Of a stretch of 61,504 nucleotides of DNA, positions 27,616 through 36,337 are shown in pieces (position 1 is the first letter of the stretch; every line of letters starts with the position of its first letter). The translations under genes and the position numbers were made by a program. Under the pieces are notes generated by a model, which made no database searches, was not told the origin of the DNA, and saw only the letters and a program-made list of their open reading frames with translations. The stretch is taken from positions 1 through 61,504 of the forward strand of contig DAIDIP010000005.1 in NCBI GenBank assembly GCA_027451745.1, given 5' to 3'. This stretch comes from Candidatus Melainabacteria bacterium (GTDB lineage: Bacteria > Cyanobacteriota > Vampirovibrionia > Obscuribacterales > Obscuribacteraceae).

Positions 27616-28584
27616 TTATTCAACAGTAACGCCTATTTTTCTATATTTTTCGAGACGGTCTTGTTTAATTTGTTTAGGCGACATTTTAGTTAGTTTATCT
27701 AATTGTTTTATCAAAGACTTTTGTAATGTATGGGCCATCAAATCATAGTTTTGATGTGCGCCACCCAGTGGCTCATCAACAACTTCATCCACTACACTAA
27801 TTTTATGTATTTCAGCAGCGGTCATTTTCATAGCTTCGCAGGCAGTTGCTACTTTATCCGCTGATCGCCAAAGAATCGAAGCACATCCTTCTGGGGAAAT
27901 TACAGAATAAACTGCATGTTCCAACATTAATATACGATTGGCCAAACCAATTGCCAGTGCGCCACCAGAACCGCCCTCCCCTGTCACTACAGCAATTACT
28001 GGCACCGTCAAACTTGCTAGTACCATTAAGTTGCGAGCTATAGCTTCAGCTTGATTATGTTCTTCAGCAGCCATACCTGGATAAGCACCAGGGGTATCGA
28101 TAAGTGTAATAATTGGCAAATGAAATTTTTCAGCATGTTCAAACATGCGCATAGCTTTGCGATAACCTTCTGGTTGAGGCATACCAAAATTACAGATTTG
28201 TTTTTGTCGCAGATTTCTACCTTTATCAGTACCTATTGCAACAACCTTATATGGTCCAATTGTCACTAAGCCGCTTATTATGGCCGGATCGTCTGCCATT
28301 TTTCGATCACCGTGCAATTCCATCCATGTATTATCAAAACGATCAAAGTAATCGCGAGCATAGGGTCTTTGTGCGTGTCTAGCCAAAGCAAGATGATCAA
28401 TAGGACGCAAATTACTATATATTGATCTGCGCAAAATCTCATATTGATCTCGCAAGTGTGTTACATCAGGCTCCAATTCTGGTTGACTCTGCAATTGCGC
28501 TTCTAACAATTCAATTTGTTGAGCAAGTACCGTTAAAGGCTGCTCAAAGTCAAGAGGTACTGTTTTCGTTTCGTTATTGACCAT
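27616..28584 (-). CDS. accA: acetyl-CoA carboxylase carboxyltransferase subunit alpha
   Basis: With AccD it transfers carboxyl from carboxybiotin to acetyl-CoA, the first step of fatty-acid synthesis. It has LDFEQPLTVLAQQIELLEAQL at the N-terminus, FDNTWMELHGDRKMADDPAIISGL, NFGMPQPEGYRKAMRMFEHAEKFHLPIITLIDTPGAYPG, GEGGSGGALAIGLANRILMLEHAVYSVISPEGCASILWR. The start at 28584 directly follows the accD stop and has GAGAG upstream; a longer frame to 28650 overlaps accD and adds no conserved sequence. Confidence 0.97.
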   Translation of the reverse strand: MVNNETKTVPLDFEQPLTVLAQQIELLEAQLQSQPELEPDVTHLRDQYEILRRSIYSNLRPIDHLALARHAQRPYARDYFDRFDNTWMELHGDRKMADDPAIISGLVTIGPYKVVAIGTDKGRNLRQKQICNFGMPQPEGYRKAMRMFEHAEKFHLPIITLIDTPGAYPGMAAEEHNQAEAIARNLMVLASLTVPVIAVVTGEGGSGGALAIGLANRILMLEHAVYSVISPEGCASILWRSADKVATACEAMKMTAAEIHKISVVDEVVDEPLGGAHQNYDLMAHTLQKSLIKQLDKLTKMSPKQIKQDRLEKYRKIGVTVE

Positions 28585-28585
28585 A

Positions 28586-29512
28586 TTATTGCTCTCTATG
28601 AGTTGATGTCGCTTCAACTTTTGTTTTAGCGACACGTGGACGGAATTCAATTACTTGATGAAAGTCAATCATGCGAGCAAGCGTCTCAGCTAATTTAGGT
28701 CTTTCCACAACCATATCTATTTGCCCATGCTTAAGTAAATATTCGGCTGTTTGAAAATCATTGGGTAATTTTTGTCTTATTGTTTGCTCAATTACTCTTC
28801 GCCCAGCAAAACCGATTCTTGCTCCCGGCTCAGCAATAATGATGTCACCCAGAAAAGCAAAACTGGCCGTAACGCCACCATAAGTGGGCTCGGTTAGCAC
28901 CGAAATATACATCAACCCTGCCTCATGTAAACTTTCAAGAGCAGCGCTCGTTTTAGCCATTTGCATGAGGCTGAAAATTCCCTCTTGCATTCTCGCTCCT
29001 CCTGAGCTTGACACAATAATCACAGGTAAGTGATTCTCAATCCCTGCTTCAACCAATCGAGCCACTTTTTCACCCACAACCGATCCCATAGAACCACCAA
29101 AATGGGCAAAATCCATAGCTCCTAAAGCTACTTCTTTACCCTGAATGGAGGCGATACCAGTAATGATGGCGTCTCTTAGTCCGGATTTTTTGCTTGCTTC
29201 TTCTAGCCTATTAGAATATGAAGCAGTATCAAAAAACTTTAATGGGTCCGTTGAACTTAAAGAGCTATCTAATTCTTTAAACGACCCCTCGTCTGTCAAT
29301 TGTTCTATACGTTCCTGAGCACCAATCCTAAAATGATATTGGCATTTTGGACAAACAGATAAATTACTATGTAAGTCTCGTGTATAAATAAGCTCACGGC
29401 ATTGAAAACATTGTTTCCAAAGCGCACAATACTCTTCAGTCGTTAGAGGCTGCTTAATTTCCAGATTTTCTTGGCGCTTGCGGCGATTAGCAAACCACTC
29501 TTTTAAATCCAT
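28586..29512 (-). CDS. accD: acetyl-CoA carboxylase carboxyltransferase subunit beta
   Basis: The 308-residue partner of AccA has the N-terminal zinc ribbon CFQCRELIYTRDLHSNL..CPKC (C-x2-C-x15-C-x2-C), then the crotonase-like carboxyltransferase core: ALGAMDFAHFGGSMGSVVGEK, IIVSSSGGARMQEG, LTEPTYGGVTASFAFLGDIIIAEPGARIGFAG. The accDA order with near-adjacent ends suggests equal expression of the heterotetramer. accB and accC are not in the window. Confidence 0.97.
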   Translation of the reverse strand: MDLKEWFANRRKRQENLEIKQPLTTEEYCALWKQCFQCRELIYTRDLHSNLSVCPKCQYHFRIGAQERIEQLTDEGSFKELDSSLSSTDPLKFFDTASYSNRLEEASKKSGLRDAIITGIASIQGKEVALGAMDFAHFGGSMGSVVGEKVARLVEAGIENHLPVIIVSSSGGARMQEGIFSLMQMAKTSAALESLHEAGLMYISVLTEPTYGGVTASFAFLGDIIIAEPGARIGFAGRRVIEQTIRQKLPNDFQTAEYLLKHGQIDMVVERPKLAETLARMIDFHQVIEFRPRVAKTKVEATSTHREQ

Positions 29513-29647
29513 TTTTCTACTTATGTCTCTTTACCGTTATATATTGCCTACAGACTACCGTTAGACAAGCATTAAGAGCCTTAAAATTGCCTTGGCGCTT
29601 TCTTAGTCTAGCAAAGCTCTTGATTATATCATTGCTCCAAACCATAT

Positions 29648-30499
29648 ATGAACATACCTAGATTTTTTATTGAAGCTAAATACATAAATAAGCAGCAAAA
29701 AACGGTCTTTTGCCAAGATGCAAAGTTGACTAAACAAATTCGCAAAGTATTACGTCTTGGAAACGGCAGCAAAATTGATGTGCTAGACGGTAATGGCAAT
29801 ATTTACCACTGCCTTCTCCAAATCATTCCTGGACAATCTCCAGAAGACTTCCAAGCTCAAATCGACAGCCATGAAAAATTACCAAGCTTAAGTAACACTA
29901 GTATTACAGTTGGCTTACCTCTAATTAAGCCCAATCGATTTGACTGGGCGCTAGAAAAAGTTACAGAACTGGGTGCAGACACTATCATTCCCATAGCTTT
30001 ACACAGAAGCATCATTAAAATATCACCTCAAAACAACAGTAACCGAGATTCAGACCCAGAGAATAAGTCCAAATTTATTCGCTGGCAAAAGATTATCCAG
30101 GAAGCTTCTGAGCAATGTGAACGGCCAATGCCACCACGCCTGGTTCCCCCATTAACCTTTCAAGAATGGCTAGAAAAATATTTTGCCAAAGACACCAAAC
30201 ATGAGGACAACAAGCACAGTGTTACTAATAACCTGCGCCTTATCTGTGCTGAGAGGCAAAACGCAGAAACTCTCGAAACGGTTCTTTACAACCAAAAGAT
30301 TCCTCCCAATGCTTGCGCCATTGCTCTTGGTGCCGAAGGTGGTTTTATTGAAGAAGAAATTAAACTGGCTTTATCCTACGAATTCATTCCTGTATCTTTA
30401 GGTCCGCTAATACTCCGCTCAGAAACAGCAGCGGTATATACACTTGCAGTAATAAACGCTGTGCTTAGATTAAACAAAAGAGATATCACTCTGCAGTAG
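29648..30499 (+). CDS. rsmE: 16S rRNA m3U1498 methyltransferase RsmE
   Basis: The 283-residue protein has an N-terminal PUA-like part (IPRFFIEA, QIRKVLRLGNGSKIDVLDGNG) and a SPOUT methyltransferase knot: RFDWALEKVTELGADTIIPIA, QKIIQEASEQCERPMPPRL, IALGAEGGFIEEEI and LGPLILRSETAAVYTLAVINA (SAM-binding trefoil loop). Length is slightly above the usual 240-250 residues, because of low-complexity insertions near residues 125 and 180. It is divergent from accD. Confidence 0.95.
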   Translation: MNIPRFFIEAKYINKQQKTVFCQDAKLTKQIRKVLRLGNGSKIDVLDGNGNIYHCLLQIIPGQSPEDFQAQIDSHEKLPSLSNTSITVGLPLIKPNRFDWALEKVTELGADTIIPIALHRSIIKISPQNNSNRDSDPENKSKFIRWQKIIQEASEQCERPMPPRLVPPLTFQEWLEKYFAKDTKHEDNKHSVTNNLRLICAERQNAETLETVLYNQKIPPNACAIALGAEGGFIEEEIKLALSYEFIPVSLGPLILRSETAAVYTLAVINAVLRLNKRDITLQ

Positions 30500-30588
30500 G
30501 CACCACCTGAGCCATCATGCATTTTCATTTTCAAATCCTTCCTCAACAAAAACACTCAAAAATTACTAAACAAAATCATTGCTCAGGC

Positions 30589-30619
30589 TTGACAAATTCC
30601 TCGTTTCCGGGTCTTATAT
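30589..30619 (+). promoter_or_regulatory. candidate promoter of yggS-sepF
   Basis: TTGACA at 30589-30594 and TTATAT at 30614-30619 (19-nt spacer, longer than optimal). The -10 region lies in a short inverted repeat GTCTT-N7-AAGAC (30611-30627). Confidence 0.35.
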
Positions 30620-30670
30620 TACAAGACTGTGTAGTCACTGCCGGTGATGCACTTAGTTAACTAGAAAGGC

Positions 30671-31330
30671 ATGAGTGTAACTAAAAACATAGCTCGCATA
30701 CGAGAAAGTTTTGGTTCGCACCCAGTCAGGTTAATTGCTGTGACAAAAAACGCCCGTCCTAAGCAAATTGAAGAAGCTTTCAATAGCGGTGTCACCGAAT
30801 TTGGTGAAAGTCGCGTTCAAGATGCTCTTCAAAAAATGGACAGCATGCCACCATGGCTTATGGAAAAGGCCAGTTGGCACTTTATCGGTCACTTGCAGAC
30901 CAATAAAGCCAAACAGGCTGTGGGCAAATTTTCACTGATTCATTCAGTCGATTCTCTACGTTTAGCTGAAGAAATCTCGCGCGTCGCCCAAATTAAACAA
31001 ATTCACCAGCCAATTCTCTTGCAAGTCAAAATGGTGCCTGACGAAAACAAGTCCGGCTTTACTCCAGAAGAATTAAAGTCTCAAATTCAGGAAATTATCA
31101 ATTTGCCCAGCATTGAGTGCAAAGGACTTATGACAATCACCCCCCAAAATGCCAGTGGCGAAATTAGACAAAAATGTTTTACCGGTCTCAAACAATTACG
31201 AGATGAATTGTCTAAAGCGACCGGTCTTCCGTTGCCAGAACTTTCGATGGGAATGAGCGATGACTGGCGAGAAGCCCTCTCTTCTGGTTCAACAATGTTA
31301 CGTGTCGGTACAGCAATATTCCATGTCTAG
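30671..31330 (+). CDS. YggS-family pyridoxal phosphate homeostasis protein
   Basis: The 219-residue protein has the alanine-racemase-like barrel of the YggS/PLPBP family: RLIAVTKNARPKQIEEAF (PLP Lys in TK), FGESRVQDAL, WHFIGHLQTNKAK, LIHSVDSLRLAEEI, LLQVKMVPDENKSGF, LSMGMSDDWREAL and MLRVGTAIF. It carries PLP without known catalysis and keeps B6 and amino-acid pools balanced. It lies 98 bp before sepF on the same strand, the order also seen in Firmicutes and Cyanobacteria. Confidence 0.95.
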   Translation: MSVTKNIARIRESFGSHPVRLIAVTKNARPKQIEEAFNSGVTEFGESRVQDALQKMDSMPPWLMEKASWHFIGHLQTNKAKQAVGKFSLIHSVDSLRLAEEISRVAQIKQIHQPILLQVKMVPDENKSGFTPEELKSQIQEIINLPSIECKGLMTITPQNASGEIRQKCFTGLKQLRDELSKATGLPLPELSMGMSDDWREALSSGSTMLRVGTAIFHV

Positions 31331-31428
31331 ACAGGTAAAAATTTTAAACGGAAAAATTGGTGATTGGAAATAAGGAAATTAAAGTCTCTTTAGTGATAAA
31401 CTTGCAAAAAACGGGTTAGGAGGAAATT

Positions 31429-31935
31429 GTGAGCATAGTTCAAAAATTCAAGAGTTTCTGGTTCGGACCATCCGACAATTACGATCGTGAAGACTTCGAA
31501 GATCTATTCGAAACTTCTGATGACGTTTACGCCACTAATGGCCAGCTTGCTCTGGATACTAAATCAACTGCTGACATAAGCAAACGTAGCACCATACTCC
31601 CTACAACTGGTTCAAAAATACTCGACCACCCAAGCGCTCAACCAGCTAGCGAAGTTTTAGTAATCGAACCAAGAGCATTCGAAGAATCATTGGAAATCGT
31701 TGAACATTTACGTGATCGCAAATCGGTCCTTCTCAATTTGCACATGGTAGACAAAGAGGGCTCTCAACGCATCGTTGATTTCCTTTCTGGTGCTTGCCAC
31801 GCTATTGATGGCCATCAACAAAAAATTGGTGATGGAGTATTTCTCTTCGCTCCGGCTACCGTTGTGATTAGTTCTGAATCAAGCTCCTCTAAAGCTATTA
31901 AAGACGCCTTCTGGAACAAGGCTCAGGTTCTATAA
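31429..31935 (+). CDS. sepF: cell-division protein SepF
   Basis: The 168-residue protein starts with a short amphipathic membrane-targeting helix (SIVQKFKSFWFG). A variable acidic linker follows, then the SepF core (about 75-160): EVLVIEPRAFEESLEIVEHLRDRKSVLLNLHMVDKEGSQRIVDFLSGACHAIDGHQQKIGDGVFLFAP. SepF tethers FtsZ to the membrane and aligns the ring. The start is GTG at 31429 with an excellent ribosome site (TTAGGAGG). A strong terminator follows 32 bp after the stop. Its presence fits a cyanobacterial-lineage or Firmicute-type divisome in a double-membraned cell. Confidence 0.95.
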   Translation: MSIVQKFKSFWFGPSDNYDREDFEDLFETSDDVYATNGQLALDTKSTADISKRSTILPTTGSKILDHPSAQPASEVLVIEPRAFEESLEIVEHLRDRKSVLLNLHMVDKEGSQRIVDFLSGACHAIDGHQQKIGDGVFLFAPATVVISSESSSSKAIKDAFWNKAQVL

Positions 31936-31967
31936 AACCTACAGTAATTAAAAACTCCAACAGTTTC

Positions 31968-31995
31968 AAGGGCGAATGCAAACATTCGCCCTTTT
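31968..31995 (+). terminator. rho-independent terminator of sepF
   Basis: AAGGGCGAATG, loop CAAA, CATTCGCCCTT, then TT: a perfect 11-bp stem 32 nt after the sepF stop. The following 31996-32196 shows no gene I can support, only a weak GTGCAT-N7-ATGCAC repeat at 32076-32094. Confidence 0.9.
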
Positions 31996-32196
31996 GCATA
32001 ACTGAGCTAGTAGTTTGATCTTTGTCACCATACTCTCGCGTGTGATGGACCTCTATTGATGGCGGCATAGTATCAGTGCATTATCTGCATGCACCCAGTA
32101 TATACCCTGCCGATAGAATGCTGATAAATTTGTTTAATCTTTTCCAAATTCCTTGAAGCGCACAGTCAGATATCTTGTTTGATGGTCTATGAACTT

Positions 32197-33036
32197 CTAA
32201 AACGTCTTGCTGAACCATGGCATCGGGTTGGTGGCTACTTTGTTTACATAAAGACTAAGGTGAAGATGCGGACCATTAGCTCGTCCTGTAGCACCCACGT
32301 TTCCTATTTGTTCACCTGCTTTAACGATTTCACCTTCTTGGACTTTGATTTTTTGCATATGGATATAAATAGTAATTACGCCTTGCCCATGATCAATAGC
32401 AACTACATTGCCGTGCAATTTAAAGTTTTTATGCGCAAGTATTACTTTGCCATCGGCACAAGCATATATTGGCTGCCCAAGAGAACCTGCAAAATCAAGT
32501 CCTGAATGATAATAGTCTTTCAATAACTTGCCATTTACTATTCGCTTCAAACCAAACTTTGCCGATGTTCTCGCCTCACAGGGTTTTTTAAATACTCCTT
32601 CCCACAAACGTGTGTCAGAAAGAACCGACTTGGCAGCATCCATTGCTTCTTCTTCACCTGGAGACATAATAAAGTTATCTTTGCTTTTTGGCAGAGTCAG
32701 GCGCTGAATCGGGAATTGTCCCTCTTTAACTGTAATAGCATTACTCTCGGTGCCAATATTAATCGGGTATTTCCCCGGCCGAAGATCCGCTGGTATTGCT
32801 AGCAAACAATGAAAAGAGTCGTCTTCATTTAGGGGAAACATTTTAAAAGTGTGCTCGTTAAATACAAGCACATCAGGTTCTTTTTCTGCATCAATATTTT
32901 TAGCTTTATGTTTATAGGTTATTTCTATTGTCTCTCCCTGCGCTGGAGCAGAGTTAGACAGAAAAATACTTGCCCACGCAGGAGTGAGCAGCATGCTTGC
33001 AAGTATACCTGGAAGCAAGAGTCCTGATAATTTCAT
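32197..33036 (-). CDS. secreted M23-family (LytM-like) peptidoglycan endopeptidase
   Basis: The product has a signal peptide (about residues 1-23, ending AWAS), an N-terminal beta domain of about 130 residues, and the M23 domain near the C-terminus: HSGLDFAGSLGQPIYACADGKVI (zinc His and Asp), GVITIYIHMQKI and GPHLHLSLYVN (HxH zinc/catalytic site). All metal ligands are visible, so it should be an active zinc endopeptidase of cross-linked peptidoglycan. The GTG at 33039 shares one base with the stop of the upstream gene (TAGTG); the ATG at 33036 is equally likely as the start. It is translationally coupled to the PC4-like gene. Confidence 0.9.
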   Translation of the reverse strand: MKLSGLLLPGILASMLLTPAWASIFLSNSAPAQGETIEITYKHKAKNIDAEKEPDVLVFNEHTFKMFPLNEDDSFHCLLAIPADLRPGKYPINIGTESNAITVKEGQFPIQRLTLPKSKDNFIMSPGEEEAMDAAKSVLSDTRLWEGVFKKPCEARTSAKFGLKRIVNGKLLKDYYHSGLDFAGSLGQPIYACADGKVILAHKNFKLHGNVVAIDHGQGVITIYIHMQKIKVQEGEIVKAGEQIGNVGATGRANGPHLHLSLYVNKVATNPMPWFSKTF

Positions 33037-33038
33037 CA

Positions 33039-33263
33039 CTATGCTTTGTCCGTTTCTTCTTTAGCCATCAGTTGATCTATGGCTTCACGTAAAGCAGGAA
33101 CTTTATCGAGGGGAAGAGTAACTCCCTTTTTTGTTGGCTTCTCTTCATTATTGTCTAGATACCATTCACGGACATGCAAATATTTGGTGCCTTTAAACTC
33201 ACTTATGTAAGCATATACTTTTTCGCCACGAGGTTTATCGTGCACACTAATTTTTTCTTCCAC
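33039..33263 (-). CDS. PC4/YdbC-like ssDNA-binding protein
   Basis: The 74-residue protein matches the transcriptional coactivator p15 (PC4) fold as in bacterial YdbC: EKVYAYISEFKGTKYLHVREWYLD (curved strands), KPTKKGVTLPLDKVPALREAIDQL (the T-K-K-G-L turn and the dimer helix). Bacterial members bind single-stranded DNA or RNA; their biological role is unclear. The start is GTG at 33263 with GGAGG 6 nt upstream. It shares a transcript with the M23 peptidase gene, an unexplained pairing. Confidence 0.75.
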   Translation of the reverse strand: MEEKISVHDKPRGEKVYAYISEFKGTKYLHVREWYLDNNEEKPTKKGVTLPLDKVPALREAIDQLMAKEETDKA

Positions 33264-33288
33264 TTGAGACCTCCAAAGAGAATCAATT

Positions 33289-33338
33289 TGATAAATGATA
33301 CCTCTGAATAATTTATCAGCAATTAGCTAATAAGCCAA
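33289..33338 (-). promoter_or_regulatory. candidate promoter and operator of the PC4-M23 operon
   Basis: On the minus strand TTGGCT (33338-33333) and TAAATT (33315-33310) are 17 nt apart. An inverted repeat TGATAAAT-N14-ATTTATCA (33289-33318) overlaps the -10 and the predicted start point, consistent with an operator. Confidence 0.4.
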
Positions 33339-33352
33339 TTGGTATATTCGAA

Positions 33353-34168
33353 TCAAATACCTTTAATAGCCAAAATCTCTCTACTTTTAGTCCTGTCGCC
33401 GGTACAACTAATCATTCGGGGGGCATCAAAAAACTCTATTTTGAAACCTAGCTTTTCGTATAAAGAAATTATCCTTTCTGTAGCTTGATTCGATAAAACT
33501 GTTGGACCTGAGTGTCCAGCTAACCATTCAGCTAACCTTTCTTGATCTTGCCAACTAAATCCTTCCTTAGCATATTGTCTAAATTGCACATCATATGGAG
33601 GGTCAGCATAAATAAAATCGCTCTTTTCAATATTCAATTGTCCAAAATCGCCGCTTATAAATTGCCAGTTTTTCAAAACTTCTTTATATCGAGAGAAATC
33701 AGCTAAATAATTGATCGATTTATAACGACCAAAGGGTACATTGAATTTGCCCTCTTTATTAAAACGACAAAGTCCGTTATAGCCTGTTCGATTCAAATAA
33801 TAAAAAAGTGCGGCCGCTTCTTCATTATTTTCCTCACCACATTCGATTAACTGATTGAAACGATCACGATTGGCATAGTAAAAAGCTTCTTCATTGCGCA
33901 TTTCAGTATTGATACACAGTCCATTTTGTAGCCATTTATAGAAATTTATAGCATGCACATTTATATCGCTTAGGAGCGCTAGCTCTGGAGCAAGCCCAAG
34001 TGTGACAGCTAAACCACCGCAAAATGGCTCAACCAAACGCAAATGTTTATAGCTTCCCCATATTTTCCGCAAGTGTGGCAGAAGCCATCGTTTACCACCA
34101 GCCCATTTAAGTGGTGGCTTATTAGCTGCTTTCGTTAAGCTATCTTTCTGTTTTGACGCTACTGCCAT
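33353..34168 (-). CDS. dam: orphan DNA adenine methyltransferase (Dam-like)
   Basis: The 271-residue enzyme is an alpha-class N6-adenine methyltransferase: PLKWAGGKRWLLPHL and VEPFCGGLAVTLGL (SAM-binding FxGxG-type motif), YYLNRTGYNGLCRFN, FNVPFG and the catalytic YADPPY. Members with this layout, such as Dam and DpnM, mainly methylate GATC; the site here is inferred. AGGAAG precedes the ATG. No restriction enzyme is encoded nearby, so roles in replication, repair or gene control are likelier than restriction. It is divergent from obgE with about 100 bp between. Confidence 0.92.
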   Translation of the reverse strand: MAVASKQKDSLTKAANKPPLKWAGGKRWLLPHLRKIWGSYKHLRLVEPFCGGLAVTLGLAPELALLSDINVHAINFYKWLQNGLCINTEMRNEEAFYYANRDRFNQLIECGEENNEEAAALFYYLNRTGYNGLCRFNKEGKFNVPFGRYKSINYLADFSRYKEVLKNWQFISGDFGQLNIEKSDFIYADPPYDVQFRQYAKEGFSWQDQERLAEWLAGHSGPTVLSNQATERIISLYEKLGFKIEFFDAPRMISCTGDRTKSREILAIKGI

Positions 34169-34271
34169 TAACTTTGCTTCCTAATTAGCATCAAAATATC
34201 ACATACTGATGCCATATCATCATATATAAGTTCAACATGGTATATTAGCTCGACATTAATTCGCGAGTTTT

Positions 34272-35594
34272 ATGACCCAATTTATTGATTACGCTGAAAT
34301 TGACATTGCTTCTGGTGACGGGGGTAACGGCGCTATTGCGTGGCGTAGAGAAAAATATGAACCGTTGGGTGGACCTGCCGGTGGCACTGGTGGACACGGC
34401 GGCAGTATCTATATAGAAGCAACTAATGATTTAACAACCCTATCCGAATTTAAATACCGCAAAGAATTTTTTGCTCAACATGGCGAAAGAGGCGGTACTA
34501 CAAAAAAGGACGGCAAACGCGGCAAAGACATGACCATCAAAGTACCAATCGGTACCGTCATTAAAGATGCGGAGTCGGATATGGTAATTGCTGATTTGGA
34601 ACATGATCACGATCGTGTTCTTGTGGCTGCCGGCGGTCGTGGTGGCCGTGGCAATGCAGTTTTCGCCACACCAACAATGCGCGCTCCTTATTTTTGTGAG
34701 CCTGGAGAATCAGGAATTAAGCGCCATTTAATACTTGAGCTGAAATTGCTTGCCGATGTTGGTTTGATTGGTTTACCTAATGCAGGCAAATCAACACTTT
34801 TAGCCGCTTTAACAAGAGCCAAACCAAAAATCGCTGATTACCCATTTTCTACACTTGAGCCTAATTTAGGTACAGTAAATAATCCTGATGGCCCATCTTT
34901 TGTTATAGCCGACATTCCTGGACTCATATCTGGAGCCAGTCAAGGTATTGGTTTAGGTCATGATTTTCTTCGTCACGTAGAGAGAACTTCTATATTAGTA
35001 CATATGGTGGATGCCACCAGTGAAAATATTTTGGCCGACATCAAAACCATTGATACAGAGCTAGAAGAATTTAGCGAAGACCTAGTAAAAAAAGAACAGA
35101 TTATCGCTCTCAATAAAACTGATCTTTTGCCTAAAGACGAAATTGAAAAAATTACTGCCAAAATAAAAAAAGCCCACAAAGATCGAACTATAGTTCCTAT
35201 TTCAGGGCTCACGCGAGTTGGCACTAAAGACTTGCTTACTCTATTGCAACAACACATTTCAACCATCAGAAAATCTTCTCAACTAGAAAAACACCCCGGG
35301 GAGACAGAAGCAAAAAAAGCAGCCCGTGCCTGGACAGCAGACGAAAAAGCCTTAGCCCATCCAGATGACGGATTTCGCGTATCAAAACACAAAAATACCT
35401 TCTATATTGAAGGACACCGCATTATAAAACACGCTCAGGTTGTTGACTACAGAAGCCCCGAATCAATTCACCACTTTTGCCATATATTGCGTTCGATGGG
35501 TATTATCGATGAATTAAACAAACAAAACATCAAGATTGGCGATGACGTTCAAATAGGTGATATGGTCTTTTCTTACGGTGAAGATCTATATTAG
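34272..35594 (+). CDS. obgE: GTPase ObgE/CgtA
   Basis: The 440-residue ribosome-associated GTPase has three domains. The glycine-rich Obg domain (1-160) has repeated GG motifs such as GGPAGGTGGHGGSIY. The G domain has GLPNAGKST (P-loop), YPFSTLEPNLG (switch I), DIPGLISGASQG (switch II) and NKTDLL (base specificity). The C-terminal OCT domain ends EDLY (about 375-440, with FYIEGHRIIKHAQVVDY). Obg acts in 50S maturation and the stringent response. The ATG at 34272 has a weak ribosome site (GCGAG). Confidence 0.97.
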   Translation: MTQFIDYAEIDIASGDGGNGAIAWRREKYEPLGGPAGGTGGHGGSIYIEATNDLTTLSEFKYRKEFFAQHGERGGTTKKDGKRGKDMTIKVPIGTVIKDAESDMVIADLEHDHDRVLVAAGGRGGRGNAVFATPTMRAPYFCEPGESGIKRHLILELKLLADVGLIGLPNAGKSTLLAALTRAKPKIADYPFSTLEPNLGTVNNPDGPSFVIADIPGLISGASQGIGLGHDFLRHVERTSILVHMVDATSENILADIKTIDTELEEFSEDLVKKEQIIALNKTDLLPKDEIEKITAKIKKAHKDRTIVPISGLTRVGTKDLLTLLQQHISTIRKSSQLEKHPGETEAKKAARAWTADEKALAHPDDGFRVSKHKNTFYIEGHRIIKHAQVVDYRSPESIHHFCHILRSMGIIDELNKQNIKIGDDVQIGDMVFSYGEDLY

Positions 35595-35612
35595 AACGCT
35601 GCCTGATGCGCA

Positions 35613-35756
35613 CTATTCTTTTGATTTTTCTTCTTTTTCAGCCAATTCTGCTTGTCGTACAACGCGACGAGCTTGAGCAACTTTAGCTTGGATTTTTGCT
35701 TTTTTCTTGCGAACAGCTACTTTGACTGCTCGCTTCATACCTTTTTGTTGTGGCAT
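35613..35756 (-). CDS. 47-residue very basic small protein
   Basis: A short gene with GAAGGA 7 nt before the ATG. The product is almost entirely Lys, Arg, Ala, Val, Gln and Glu: MPQQKGMKRAVKVAVRKKKA at the start, a predicted single helix in the middle (AKVAQARRVVRQAELAEK) and an acidic/Lys tail. About one third of the residues are Lys or Arg. It resembles small ribosome- or nucleic-acid-associated proteins in composition, but I recognise no family. It lies just downstream of, and convergent with, obgE. Confidence 0.6.
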   Translation of the reverse strand: MPQQKGMKRAVKVAVRKKKAKIQAKVAQARRVVRQAELAEKEEKSKE

Positions 35757-35830
35757 TTTATTTTCCTTCAATATTTAACTAATCTATTGTACAAACCCAT
35801 TTTGGTAAAAGAAATTGACTTAAAGAACCC

Positions 35831-36337
35831 CTAAGCCCACAAATTGCCAAGATATAACATTCCTGCTTGTCCTTTTTTATGGTTGTTTTCTAAAAAGGAT
35901 TCTTTAATTATTTTGCCAATAGGCGGGAATAAAGTTACGTCTTCTATAAGCTCTAAAGGAATAAAATCAACTCCAGCCAAAACTGGCTCGTTACCTAGTT
36001 GTAATTTGCCACCTACTATTTTTGCTTTGACGTAGATATTGACAATATGCCTTGAACGATCAGGAGCAATAGCTTCAGACAAAAATATGAACCTTTCTAC
36101 CTCGATCTCAAGTCCAGTCTCTTCTTTGAGTTCACGTACCGCACAATCCACAAAGGTTTCACCATATTCAAGTCTGCCTCCAGGCAAAACCCAATATTGC
36201 TGACTACCCTTGCGATGTTTAACCAATAAAATTTTGCTGTCTTCTACTGCAACTACCGAAACACGTATAGTTGGAATGTTTCGTGCGCGTCGATTTGGTG
36301 ATTTAGTTCTAGTCAATTGAATTCTCGGCTCATCCAA
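35831..36337 (-). CDS. Nudix hydrolase
   Basis: The 168-residue protein has a complete Nudix box GGRLEYGETFVDCAVRELKEETGLEI (G-x5-E-x7-REUxEExGU, residues about 73-95), which binds Mg2+ and hydrolyses nucleoside diphosphates linked to another group. The preceding strand SVVAVEDSKILLVKHRKG and PGG are typical of the ADP-ribose/MutT-like branch; the substrate is not predictable. The N-terminal 25 residues are basic and extra to the domain. It is divergent from pheS. Confidence 0.92.
   Translation of the reverse strand: MDEPRIQLTRTKSPNRRARNIPTIRVSVVAVEDSKILLVKHRKGSQQYWVLPGGRLEYGETFVDCAVRELKEETGLEIEVERFIFLSEAIAPDRSRHIVNIYVKAKIVGGKLQLGNEPVLAGVDFIPLELIEDVTLFPPIGKIIKESFLENNHKKGQAGMLYLGNLWA

Noticed and set aside
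32076-32094. GTGCAT-N7-ATGCAC repeat as terminator of the M23 gene
   Set aside because: It is more than 100 nt from the stop, short, and without a T-tract; the half-site is itself palindromic, so chance is likely.
33353-34168. Restriction-modification system
   Set aside because: No restriction endonuclease or specificity gene is adjacent; neighbours are a PC4-like protein and obgE.
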